64,000 nt of DNA from HXMU1428-3 sp965215715 (GTDB taxonomy: Bacteria; Pseudomonadota; Alphaproteobacteria; Rhizobiales; HXMU1428-3), in assembly GCA_965215715.1 (NCBI GenBank), contig OZ244129.1, forward strand, positions 434,001 through 498,000, in the 5' to 3' direction. The notes under the pieces were generated by a model. It searched no databases. It was not told where the DNA came from and worked only from the letters and a program-made list of their open reading frames with translations. This document shows positions 42,383 to 51,550 of the stretch, piece after piece. A program made the translations under genes and the position numbers. How positions within the stretch are numbered: the stretch's first letter is position 1; each line of letters begins with the position of its first letter.

Positions 42383-45043
42383 ATGGCTTCTCCTCCTCCC
42401 CATCCTCCCTATCAAGGCCGCATGAGACAACAGCCTATGTCGACAGCTGGGATGCGCCGCCCTGCGCGCAATATGGGGCCGAGACGGCCAGCTGGGGGCC
42501 CGCCGCCTAAAGCGCCGAAACGGAAAGGGAGTTGGGTTCTTAAACTTTTTGGTTTTTTATTTGCGGCTGGCTGTATTGGATTTTTTGCTGTCTCGGGGGC
42601 TGTGGCCTATTATGTCTGGGACGTCACCAAAGATCTGCCTGATTATGAGGTGCTGGCAAAGTATGAACCGCCTGTTATGACGCGGATCCATGCCAATGAT
42701 GGCAACTTAATTGCTGAATATGCGCAAGAGCGGCGCATTTATGTGCCGATTAATGCCATTCCAGATAAAATTATCCAAGCCTTTTTATCTGCTGAAGATA
42801 AGGATTTTTTTCAGCATGATGGCCTTGATTATAAAGGCATCATGAGGGCTGTTATTACCAATTTGAAAATTTTGGCGAGCAAAAGCGGGAAGCGGATGAT
42901 CGGTGCCTCGACCATCACGCAACAGGTGGCCAAAAACTTCCTTCTGACCAATGATCGCAATATTGACCGTAAGATTAAAGAAGCTGTTTTGGCGCGGCGG
43001 ATTGAGCGTGCCTTTACCAAAGAGCAAATCCTTGAGCTTTATTTGAATGAAATCTTTTTCGGGCTTCGCTCGCACGGGATTGCAGCTGCTGCGTTGAATT
43101 ACTTTGGCAAGTCTTTGGAAGAAATTACTTTGGCGGATGCTGCTTATCTTGCCTCTTTGCCAAAAGCGCCGAATAACTACCATCCTTTCAGGCATCGCAA
43201 GCGGGCGATCACGCGGCGTAATTGGGTACTATCGCGTATGGCTAAAAATGGTTTTATCACCCAAAAGGAAGCTAAAGAGGCGATTGAAAGCCCGTTTAAA
43301 GTCAACCCGCGCCCGTTTGGCGCGCAGATTTTAGCGGGTGAATTTTTTGCTGAAGGCGTGCGACGCTCTTTGTTAAATGAATTTGGCCAGAAAAAATTGT
43401 ACGGGGGTGGGTTGTCTGTGCGCACCACGCTTGACCCTGATTTGCAAAGAAAGGCGAAGCGGGCGCTGGTGAATGGTTTGGTGAAGTATGATCAAACCCA
43501 CGGGTGGCGCGGTGCTGTTGAAAAAATTGAGCTAAAGGACGGTGAAGATTGGGGACTTGCCCTGGCCAAAGTGGAAGGGTTGAAAGATGTTCAGCCTTGG
43601 CGGTTGGCTGTTGTTCTCAAGGTTGAGGACAAAAAGGCCACCATTGGTTTGCAACCTAAAACGCTTGTTTCTGGACGTGTTGATAGCAAACGTGAACTGG
43701 GTGAAATTACACTGGCTAATATGAAATGGGCGCGCAAGAATTTGGGAGAGACCAAATATGGTGATCCTAAATTAGGTAAAGCCCTTAAAAGTGTGAGCGA
43801 AGTTCTGTTTGTTGGTGAGGTGGTTTATGTCTCGCCAATGAAAACTGAAGTTGCCAGCACCAGCAAGGTGGTGGATGGTGTTGAGGCTGTGCCATTAGCG
43901 CAATGGCGGTTGCAACAAATCCCGGAAGTTGAAGGAGCCATTGTTGTTATGGACCCCCACCGCGGGCGGGTGAAAGCCCTTGTTGGGGGGTTTAGTTTTG
44001 ATGATAGCCAGTTTGATCGGGCCAGTCAGGCCAAGCGCCAGCCTGGCTCTGCATTCAAGCCGTTTGTTTATGGGGCAGCCCTTGATAATGGCTATACCCC
44101 ATCTAGCGTGGTGCTTGATGCCCCGGTTGCTATTGATCAGGGGAATGGGCAAGGTATTTGGCGCCCTAAGAACTATAGCGGTAAGTTTAATGGTCCTTCT
44201 ACTTTGCGCATTGGCATTGAAAAGTCACGTAACTTGATGACGGTGCGTTTGGCGCAAGATATGGGTATGCCGCTGATCACTGAATATTCACGCCGTTTTG
44301 GTATCTATGATAATTTGCTCCCAGTGTTGTCGATGTCTCTTGGTGCTGGTGAGACGACCTTGCTGCGCTTGACCACGGCTTATTGTATGTTGGCCAATGG
44401 TGGCAAAAAGGTAAATGCGACGTTGATTGACCGGATCCAAGATCGTTATGGCAAAACGGTTTGGAGCCACGATGCGGCGAAGTGCGATGGATGTGTGCAA
44501 GCTGATTGGAGCCAACAAAAAGAGCCTCAATTAACCGATTTGCGCGAACAAATCATTGACCCGCACACAGCTTATCAAATTACCTCCATGCTTGAAGGGG
44601 TTGTGCTGCGCGGGACAGCGCGCAAAGCGATGCAAGGCTTGCCCATTCCCGTTGCGGGTAAAACTGGCACGACCAATGATGCGCGCGATGCTTGGTTTGT
44701 TGGCTTTACACCAGACCTGGTTGTCGGTGTTTTTGTTGGCCATGATGTGCCGCGCCCGCTTGGGCGCAAAGCGACGGGCGGTGGTTTGGCAGCCCCGATC
44801 TTTAAAGAGTTTATGATGTCGGCCTTGGGGCAAAAACCGGCCATTCCATTTCGTATTCCTCCCGGGGTTAAGCTCATTCCGATTAATTCCAAAAGCGGAT
44901 TGCGTGCCTCTGGTGGGCCCAACACGATTATGGAAGCCTTTAAGCCTATGAATGGGCCGCCGGATGCGTCTTCGATTATTTATGATGATCCGAGTATCTT
45001 TGTGCCTGAAACTGATCGTCAGTTGGATTCAGGGTTTTACTAG
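42383..45043 (+). CDS. mrcA: penicillin-binding protein 1A (bifunctional transglycosylase/transpeptidase)
   Basis: 886 residues. A Pro/Arg-rich cytoplasmic leader (residues 1-50), one membrane helix (LFGFLFAAGCIGFFAVSG), GT51 glycosyltransferase domain with catalytic Glu in LSAEDKDFFQHDGLD and STITQQVAKNFLL, an OB-like insert, and the transpeptidase domain with SAFK nucleophile (RQPGSAFKPF), SRN (KSRNLMT) and KTGT (AGKTGTTNDARDAWF). It polymerises and crosslinks peptidoglycan at the inner membrane. Position directly before prfB is conserved in Rhizobiales. Confidence 0.96.
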   Translation: MASPPPHPPYQGRMRQQPMSTAGMRRPARNMGPRRPAGGPPPKAPKRKGSWVLKLFGFLFAAGCIGFFAVSGAVAYYVWDVTKDLPDYEVLAKYEPPVMTRIHANDGNLIAEYAQERRIYVPINAIPDKIIQAFLSAEDKDFFQHDGLDYKGIMRAVITNLKILASKSGKRMIGASTITQQVAKNFLLTNDRNIDRKIKEAVLARRIERAFTKEQILELYLNEIFFGLRSHGIAAAALNYFGKSLEEITLADAAYLASLPKAPNNYHPFRHRKRAITRRNWVLSRMAKNGFITQKEAKEAIESPFKVNPRPFGAQILAGEFFAEGVRRSLLNEFGQKKLYGGGLSVRTTLDPDLQRKAKRALVNGLVKYDQTHGWRGAVEKIELKDGEDWGLALAKVEGLKDVQPWRLAVVLKVEDKKATIGLQPKTLVSGRVDSKRELGEITLANMKWARKNLGETKYGDPKLGKALKSVSEVLFVGEVVYVSPMKTEVASTSKVVDGVEAVPLAQWRLQQIPEVEGAIVVMDPHRGRVKALVGGFSFDDSQFDRASQAKRQPGSAFKPFVYGAALDNGYTPSSVVLDAPVAIDQGNGQGIWRPKNYSGKFNGPSTLRIGIEKSRNLMTVRLAQDMGMPLITEYSRRFGIYDNLLPVLSMSLGAGETTLLRLTTAYCMLANGGKKVNATLIDRIQDRYGKTVWSHDAAKCDGCVQADWSQQKEPQLTDLREQIIDPHTAYQITSMLEGVVLRGTARKAMQGLPIPVAGKTGTTNDARDAWFVGFTPDLVVGVFVGHDVPRPLGRKATGGGLAAPIFKEFMMSALGQKPAIPFRIPPGVKLIPINSKSGLRASGGPNTIMEAFKPMNGPPDASSIIYDDPSIFVPETDRQLDSGFY

Positions 45044-45093
45044 GGGATTTTTTTGTTTCACGGGCTATGCCTCCGCTTTTTTCAGTGCGCTTT

Positions 45094-45182
45094 GGGTGCC
45101 CACCAGCAACTGTGCTAGGCGGTGGGCCCTCCGACGGGCGTCGCTACGCGGGACGCCATGTCCGTGCTCTGAAAGTGAGCAC
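45094..45182. repeat. GC-rich element with three consecutive hairpins
   Basis: In the 294-bp gap between mrcA and prfB. Stems: GCCCACC (45098-45104)/GGTGGGC (45121-45127), GGCGTC (45137-45142)/GACGCC (45152-45157) and GTGCTC (45164-45169)/GAGCAC (45177-45182). Base composition is much richer in G and C than the surroundings. Its left part (TGCGCTTT then TGCCCACCAGCAAC) reappears in the tandem repeats at 55770, so it belongs to a dispersed repeat family rather than being an mrcA terminator only (no T run follows). Confidence 0.6.
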
Positions 45183-45337
45183 TCCCTTCTTCGTGATATG
45201 AATTATGGTTCTATGTTTTATGAACCCATACAAAAGCAACATACTCGAGCGTTGTGAGAGTGAATTCCATCTTGACTTCATCACCTAAGCCAGACAAAAG
45301 ATTGTCGTGTCTTTTTACAAACTTTTAAGAGGGATTT

Positions 45338-46469
45338 ATGCGCGCGGAAGCTCAGCTTTTAGTCAATCAAATTACAGAGTCTTTGTCTTTGCTGCGGAGG
45401 CATCTTTGACCCTGAACAGGCGCAGGCCCGTTTGGATGAATTAAATGAAAGGGCTGAAGATTCTGAACTGTGGAACAACCCACAAGAAGCGCAACGCTTA
45501 ATGAAAGAGCGCCAAAGATTAGATGGTGCGCTCTCATCCTTTCAAAAATTAGAACAAGAATTGGCTGACCAGGTTGAGCTTATTGAGTTGGGCGAGGTTG
45601 AAGGGGATGATGAGATCGTTTTGGAGGCTGAAGCTTCTTTGGAGCGTTTGGCCAAAATTGCCCAAGAGCGTGAGGTTGCCACCTTGCTTTCAGGCGAAGT
45701 GGACGGTAATGATTGCTATTTAGAAATTCATGCAGGTGCTGGGGGAACAGAGAGCCAAGACTGGGCTGAGATGTTGTTTCGCATGTATATGCGCTGGGCG
45801 GAGAGCAAGGGCTTTAAGGTTGAAATTTCCGGCACCAATGCAGGGGATGAGGCAGGCTTGAAATCGGCTACCATTTTGGTGAAGGGTGAGAATGCTTATG
45901 GTTTATTGAAAACCGAATCTGGTGTTCACCGTTTGGTGCGCATCTCCCCGTTTGATTCAAATGCACGGCGCCACACCAGTTTTTCGTCTGTATGGGTGTT
46001 TCCAGTTATTGATGATGATATTGAGATTGAAATTGATGAATCTGATTGCCGGGTGGATACGTACCGGGCGAGCGGGGCTGGCGGGCAGCATGTGAACACA
46101 ACGGATAGTGCGGTGCGCATTACTCACCAACCTACAGGTATTGTGGTGCAGTGCCAGTCACAACGCTCACAACATAAAAACCGGGCTGAGGCTTGGAAAA
46201 TGTTGCGCGCCCGGCTTTATGAAAAAGAGCTGCAAGAGCGCGAGGAAAAGGCGCAAGCGGAAGCTGCCCAAAAGGGTGCTATTGGTTGGGGGCATCAGAT
46301 CCGGTCTTATGTGTTGCAACCTTACCAGATGGTGAAAGATTTGCGCACAGGTGTTGAAAGCACCAACCCATCAGCTGTTTTAGATGGGGCACTTGACCCG
46401 TTTATTGAGGCGGCTTTGGCGCAAAGGGTTCATGGCGGGGGCGCTGTTGAGGTTGAGGATTTGGATTAA
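45338..46469 (+). CDS. prfB: peptide chain release factor 2, with programmed +1 frameshift
   Basis: Release factor 2 recognises UGA and UAA stops. Translation starts at the ATG at 45338 (AAGAGGGA upstream) and meets an in-frame TGA at 45407-45409 after 23 codons. The context CTT-TGA-C with an upstream GGAGG (45396-45400) is the classic autoregulatory frameshift site; shifting +1 over the T at 45407 joins 45338-45406 to 45408-46469 and gives 376 residues. Downstream motifs are intact: SPF anticodon-like tripeptide in RISPFDSNARRH and the catalytic GGQ in SGAGGQHVNTTDSAVR. Follows mrcA, as in related genomes. Confidence 0.96.
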
Positions 46470-46573
46470 GCCCTTGATCGAATATGTGCCTTAAGCAAAG
46501 GGCATCACGCTTGAGTTCTGTTCAGCCGTCAGCTAAGCTTTCTTTTCATGATTGTTTTTTGGGAGGAACTGGC

Positions 46574-48382
46574 ATGCGCAAAGGGTTCATTGGCTCATTA
46601 GGGTTTGGGCTTTTTTTAAGCCTTATCAGTCTTCTATCGCTTAGTGTGCAAGCAGATGTGAATGATCAGCGTTTGCAATCAGCGAAAAATGATCCGGCCA
46701 ATTGGTTGCATTATGGGCGCGATTATACCAATCAGCGGTTTTCACCCCTCGATCAAATTAACACCAATAGTGTGAAACGCCTGGTGCCTAAATGGGTTTA
46801 TCAGACCGGTATTTCAGCCACGTTTCAAACCAGCCCGATTGTTGTGGATGGGGTGATGTATGTCTCCACGCCGTTTTCTCATGTGGCAGCGCTTGATGCC
46901 AAAACAGGGCGCCAATTGTGGCGCTATACACATAAAAGACGACAAAAAAGATTGTGCTGTGGGCCTTCGAACCGGGGCGTTTCCATTGGCTATGGCAAAA
47001 TTTTTGTGGCGACAATTGATGCCCGCTTAATCGCTTTGGATCAAAAAACAGGCGCTGTTGTTTGGGACATTTCTTTGGCCACCAAAGGGGATGAGCAGAC
47101 TGAAAACAAAACGGGCTTAAGCCAAGAGAAACAATTGGCTAAATCAAAGGTGGCCGGTTCTACTGGCGTGGGGGCGAACATGGCGCCGCTTGTTTACGAT
47201 GGGATGGTGATTGTGGGCATCACCGGGGTTGGATATGGCTTACATTTGGAAACTGAGCGGGAAGGCGCGCCAGGAGACACAGTGATTGGTATTGCTGGGC
47301 GTTATGGGCGCTCTGGCTTTATGGCCGCCTTTGATGCGCAAACGGGCAAACGGGTTTGGCAATTTGATTCCACGCCACAGGGGTGGGAGGGAAGCTTTGT
47401 TTCCCAGACTGCTTATGGGGTTGATTTGCCGAGGGATATTGCGGCAGAAAAAGACGCTGTTAAGAAACATAAAGATGCATGGCGTTTTGGCGGCGGCTCT
47501 ATTTGGCATGCACCGGCTGTGGACCTAGAGCGCGGTTTGTTGTTTTTTGGCATTGGCAATCCGTCTCCTCAATCAGCTGGAGAGACGCGGCCGGGGGATA
47601 ATCTTTATACTGTCTCGCTTGTTGCCGTGGAAGCTGTGACGGGCAAACTGGTGTGGCACTACCAGCAAGTGCCGCATGATTTATGGGGCTATGATGTGGC
47701 CAGCCCGCCCTCTTTGTTTGATGTGACCATTGACGGGAAAACCGTTCCGGCGGTTGGCCAGGCCAGCAAATTGGGCTGGTATTTTGTGCATGACCGGCGC
47801 ACGGGCAAGCTTTTGTTCAAGTCAGAAAAATTGGTGCCGCAAGAAAATCTATTTAAGCGCCCGACAGAGAAAAGAATTCGCGTTGCCCCGGGGCCGGGTG
47901 GGGGCACCAGTTGGTCACCGGTTTCCATTGATCAGCAAAAGGGGCTGGCTTTTGTCGCCTCAATGCATCTTCCGTTTTACTATGAACGCAAAACCATTCC
48001 GGCAACGAAAGATAAACCGGCTGTTCCTTATTATGTGTTTGCGCCGACGCAAGAAGACCGCTGGGGGACTTTGTCTGCTGTCGACCTTACCAACAATGGC
48101 AAGCTGGCCTGGCAGGTGAAAACGGCCCAGCCTTTGGTTGGCGGTGTGTTGGCAACAAAGGGTAACCTGGTTTTTACCGGGGAGGGCAATGGTGACTTTG
48201 CTGCCTTTAACAGCTCTACCGGTGAGCGGCTTTGGCAGTTTAATTGCGGGGCTGGGGTGAACGCGCCGCCGATGTCGTTTGCCATTGATGGCAAACAGTA
48301 CATTGCGGTGGCCGCCGGTGGCAGCAAGATTTGGGGTTACCCGACAGGGGATGCAATTTTTGTGTTTGGGTTGGTTGAGTAG
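46574..48382 (+). CDS. PQQ-dependent dehydrogenase family protein with non-canonical metal site
   Basis: 602 residues from the ATG at 46574 (GGGAGGA upstream); the longer frame from 46484 is unlikely. Signal peptide FGLFLSLISLLSLSVQA. Quinoprotein propeller: GRDYTNQRFSPLDQINT, VYVSTPF-like blades and the vicinal Cys pair at 128-129 (RLCCGPSNRG). Asn329 (GIGNPSP) is kept, but the metal-ligand Glu position is Arg243 (AGRYGRSGF) and the catalytic Asp position is Gly372 (HDLWGYDVASPP; Asp374 remains). Such sequences form a recurring uncharacterised subfamily. Whether PQQ is bound productively is unknown. Monocistronic, convergent with the ABC-F gene. Confidence 0.88.
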   Translation: MRKGFIGSLGFGLFLSLISLLSLSVQADVNDQRLQSAKNDPANWLHYGRDYTNQRFSPLDQINTNSVKRLVPKWVYQTGISATFQTSPIVVDGVMYVSTPFSHVAALDAKTGRQLWRYTHKRRQKRLCCGPSNRGVSIGYGKIFVATIDARLIALDQKTGAVVWDISLATKGDEQTENKTGLSQEKQLAKSKVAGSTGVGANMAPLVYDGMVIVGITGVGYGLHLETEREGAPGDTVIGIAGRYGRSGFMAAFDAQTGKRVWQFDSTPQGWEGSFVSQTAYGVDLPRDIAAEKDAVKKHKDAWRFGGGSIWHAPAVDLERGLLFFGIGNPSPQSAGETRPGDNLYTVSLVAVEAVTGKLVWHYQQVPHDLWGYDVASPPSLFDVTIDGKTVPAVGQASKLGWYFVHDRRTGKLLFKSEKLVPQENLFKRPTEKRIRVAPGPGGGTSWSPVSIDQQKGLAFVASMHLPFYYERKTIPATKDKPAVPYYVFAPTQEDRWGTLSAVDLTNNGKLAWQVKTAQPLVGGVLATKGNLVFTGEGNGDFAAFNSSTGERLWQFNCGAGVNAPPMSFAIDGKQYIAVAAGGSKIWGYPTGDAIFVFGLVE

Positions 48383-48397
48383 GGGCGCTTGTTAAGC

Positions 48398-50296
48398 TTA
48401 GGGCTGAGCGCTTTCTAATTGTTCGCACTTTTCAAGCCAGGTTTCTTCGATTTGTTCTAATTGGCTTTGCAGTTGGCCGCGCTCCATGCTGAGTTGTTTG
48501 GCCAGCTCTGGTTCTTTTTCATATATCGCCATATCGCCAAGTTTGTCATCGATTTTGGCAAGCTGTTTTTGCAAACCGTCCATTTTGGTTTCCAGTGATT
48601 TGATCTCTTTGCGCAAAGGGGCCAATTGGGCGCGCTGCTGCGCGGCTAGGCGGCGTTCTTCTTGGCGGCTGACTTTGGGCTGAGGGGAGGTGGTCGTGTC
48701 CTCTTTGGATTGCTTGCGTTTTTCTTTGCCTTTGCGCTGGGCCAGCAAGTGTTCGCGGTAGCTTTCTAGATCTTCCTCATATGGGGTGACGGTGCCGTTT
48801 TCTACCACCCAGAGGCGCTCTACGCAGGCTTCTATCAAGTGGCGGTCGTGTGAGATGATGATGATGGCGCCATCATAATTGTTCAGCGCTTGGATAAGGG
48901 CCTCACAGCTGTCAACGTCCAAATGGTTGGTCGGTTCGTCTAGGATCATCAGGTTGGGGCCGTGAAAACTGGCCAGGGCAAATAATAGCCGGGCTTTCTC
49001 GCCCCCTGATAGGTTGGCCGCTTTTGTATCCGCCTTGTCGGGGCCAAAGCCAATGGCGGCGCATTTTGCTCTTTTTTGGGCCTCGGTAGCCTCTTCCATC
49101 AGGGCCGCGATGTGATCATAAGGGGAGGCTTTGGGGTTTAACTCATCCAACTGATGCTGGGCAAAATAGCCGATGTTGCATTTTTTGGAAATTTTCTTAA
49201 AGCCGGATAAGGGCTTTAAGTTCCCTGTGAGTAGTTTGGCCAGGGTGGATTTGCCATTGCCATTGGCCCCTAACAAGCCAATGCGGTCATCAATATCTAT
49301 GCGCAAATTCAGGTCGCGCAACACCGGGGTTTGCTCATAGCCAACGGTGACCTCATCAAGGCGGATGAGGGGATTGCCAAGTTTGATGTTTGGATCGGGA
49401 AACAAAAATGGGGCGACCCGTTCTTCCATTTGCATAGCAATGGGTTTCATTTTTTCTAAAACTTTTAAGCGTGATTGGGCTTGTTTGGCTTTGGTGGCTT
49501 TGGCGCGAAAGCGATCGACAAAACTCTCTAAGCGGCGCCTGTCATCGTCTTGTTTTTTCTTCATGGACAGTTGCAAGCGTTGTTGTTCGCGCCTGACTTG
49601 TTCAAACTGGTCATAGCCCCCGGTGTATAAAGAGAGCTTTTGATTGGATAGATGCAGGATATGACCAACCGCTTTGTTCAATAGTTCCCGGTTATGGCTG
49701 ACCATTAAAACGGTGTGCGGGTAGTTTTGCAAAAACTGCTCAAGCCACAAGGTGCCTTCTAAATCGAGATAGTTGGAGGGCTCGTCCAGTAACAAGATAT
49801 CGGGGGCTGCAAACAAAGCGGCTGCTAACGCGACCCGCATGCGCCAACCGCCAGAAAAGTCACTGGCGGGGCGTTGTTGGGCTTGTTGGTCAAACCCTAG
49901 CCCGGCAAGGATGGTGGCAGCACGGGCCGGGGCTGAATGAGCATCTATATCAACCAGGCGCAATTGGATGTCACTGATGCGGGTGGGGTCAGTTGCCCCT
50001 TCAGATTCTTTTATTAATGCGGCGCGTTCCAGGTCTGCGGCCAAGACGATGTCAATCAATGGCTCTTGGCCAGCTGGTACCTCTTGTGCCACGTGACCAA
50101 TGGTGAAGTTTTTCGGCCAACTGATGGAGCCATCATCGGCCGGGAGTTCACCGGTGATTAATTTTAACAGGGTTGTTTTGCCCGTGCCGTTGCGCCCAAC
50201 AATGCCAACTTTATGGCCAGCTGGTATGGCGATGCTGGCATCTTCAATAAGCAGGCGTCCCTCAATGCGAAAACTGAGATTGTTGATGTGTAACAT
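48398..50296 (-). CDS. ABC-F family ATPase (Uup/YheS type)
   Basis: 632 residues with two nucleotide-binding domains and no membrane segments. First Walker A VGRNGTGKTTLLK and signature DFSGGWRMRVALAAAL; second GANGNGKSTLAK and NLSGGEKARLLFAL; Walker B LLLDEPSNYLD and LMILDEPTNHLD. The linker is charged (P-site tRNA interaction motif region), and a C-terminal coiled coil runs from about residue 540 (RKEIKSLETKMDGLQKQLAK). ABC-F proteins act on the ribosome rather than in transport. Confidence 0.93.
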   Translation of the reverse strand: MLHINNLSFRIEGRLLIEDASIAIPAGHKVGIVGRNGTGKTTLLKLITGELPADDGSISWPKNFTIGHVAQEVPAGQEPLIDIVLAADLERAALIKESEGATDPTRISDIQLRLVDIDAHSAPARAATILAGLGFDQQAQQRPASDFSGGWRMRVALAAALFAAPDILLLDEPSNYLDLEGTLWLEQFLQNYPHTVLMVSHNRELLNKAVGHILHLSNQKLSLYTGGYDQFEQVRREQQRLQLSMKKKQDDDRRRLESFVDRFRAKATKAKQAQSRLKVLEKMKPIAMQMEERVAPFLFPDPNIKLGNPLIRLDEVTVGYEQTPVLRDLNLRIDIDDRIGLLGANGNGKSTLAKLLTGNLKPLSGFKKISKKCNIGYFAQHQLDELNPKASPYDHIAALMEEATEAQKRAKCAAIGFGPDKADTKAANLSGGEKARLLFALASFHGPNLMILDEPTNHLDVDSCEALIQALNNYDGAIIIISHDRHLIEACVERLWVVENGTVTPYEEDLESYREHLLAQRKGKEKRKQSKEDTTTSPQPKVSRQEERRLAAQQRAQLAPLRKEIKSLETKMDGLQKQLAKIDDKLGDMAIYEKEPELAKQLSMERGQLQSQLEQIEETWLEKCEQLESAQP

Positions 50297-50620
50297 TCAG
50301 GGGCTACCTTGAAAAATTGGAAAACGGAATGATGATTTGCTCGTTTCAAGCTCTATCTCTTTGTTTATTATGCGACACGCACTAGAGGGATGATTTTTAA
50401 GACACAATTAACAATTTTACAAAGGTTATTGGCAAAAGAGGATGAAATCGTTTATAAAAGAATCTACCTTATGGTAGGTAAACCCTTACTAAAGGCAAAT
50501 AGAAATTTTATTTGTCTTTCATTATAATTACAAAAATAACAAGAAATTTTAAGGGTTAAAAGGGATAGACGATCTGATAACGGGTTGTTCTGTAGCTTGG
50601 CTATAGGCATCACCCAAATT
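50297..50620. other. 324-bp spacer between divergent ABC-F and SoxYZ-like genes
   Basis: AT-rich. Presumably carries both promoters. A short near-repeat of ACCTTAT/GGTAGGTAAACC type sequence is present near 50465-50485. No gene, terminator or tRNA seen. Confidence 0.5.
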
Positions 50621-51514
50621 ATGGAGAAGCTGGTGGTTTTCAATTTCAAGACGTTGGCCGGATTTAGAGCAAACTTTAAAAAACTGATTTCAAGCAAGCG
50701 TGTCTCGCTGCTGGGCTTTGTTACTGCAGTTACTTTGGGGGGCAATGTTGGTGTTGTTCAAGCAAGTGAACTTCCTAAAGACGTTGCGAATTCTGTCATG
50801 TGGGAATATGTGGCCAAAGAATTCATCTTAAGTGACAAAGAGGGCAGCGACAAAATTGTGATGAACGACCGTGTTCAGGTGTTTGCGCCCAAAATTGCTG
50901 AAGATCAGATGAACATCCCTGTTCATGTTGATGCGCGCGGAATTGAAAATGTGCGCAAGATTGTTGTGATTGCTGACCTGAACCCACTGCCAAAGGTTTT
51001 GACTTATCGCCCTGAGAAAGCTGCCGCGCGGTTGAGTTTTCGCATTAAAGTTGAGCAAGGTACGCCGATCCGTGCTGCTGTGCTTGATGGCAAAGGGGTC
51101 TGGCATGTGGGTGCCACTTATGTGGATGCAGCAGGTGGTGGGTGTTCACAACCAGCTGCAGCCCATGGTCAAGATGATTGGGTTGCCAGTTTAACCGAGG
51201 TGCGGGCCAAGATTTGGCGCTCTGCTGCAAAAGAATTTGCCACTATGCGGGTGAGCATTAAACACCCTATGGATACAGGATTGGCTGATGGCATTCCGGC
51301 GTTTTATGTTGAAGATTTGGTTGTAAAAACCCCTTCTGGTGAACGTTTGGGCCGTTTTGAGATCCACGAACCTGTATCTGAAAACCCAACATTGACATTG
51401 TACCCCAAAATTAAGGGCAGTGTTGATCATGTGGTTTTAAGTGGACGGGACAATGAAGGGAACTTGATCAAAGTTTCTGTACCGGCCCCTGTTCAATCAT
51501 CTTCTTTGCAATAA
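50621..51514 (+). CDS. quinoprotein dehydrogenase-associated SoxYZ-like carrier protein
   Basis: 297 residues from the ATG at 50621; a GTG at 50633 has a better spaced GGAGAA and may be the true start, the signal peptide (LLGFVTAVTLGGNVGVVQA) being the same. A SoxY-like domain ends in the Cys motif AGGGCSQPAA, then a SoxZ-like domain follows (VSIKHPMDTGLADG, RFEIHEPVSENPTL). In sulfur oxidation the SoxY Cys carries the substrate; this fused version is found near PQQ dehydrogenases and is thought to take part in their electron or intermediate relay. Followed 36 bp later by the metallohydrolase. Confidence 0.9.
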   Translation: MEKLVVFNFKTLAGFRANFKKLISSKRVSLLGFVTAVTLGGNVGVVQASELPKDVANSVMWEYVAKEFILSDKEGSDKIVMNDRVQVFAPKIAEDQMNIPVHVDARGIENVRKIVVIADLNPLPKVLTYRPEKAAARLSFRIKVEQGTPIRAAVLDGKGVWHVGATYVDAAGGGCSQPAAAHGQDDWVASLTEVRAKIWRSAAKEFATMRVSIKHPMDTGLADGIPAFYVEDLVVKTPSGERLGRFEIHEPVSENPTLTLYPKIKGSVDHVVLSGRDNEGNLIKVSVPAPVQSSSLQ

Positions 51515-51550
51515 TAAAGAAGCCTACTGGTTCGTTATAAGAGGATTTTC

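Noticed and set aside
45185..45257. Short peptide upstream of prfB
   Set aside because: An ATG-started frame of fewer than 20 codons without a ribosome site; more likely leader sequence.
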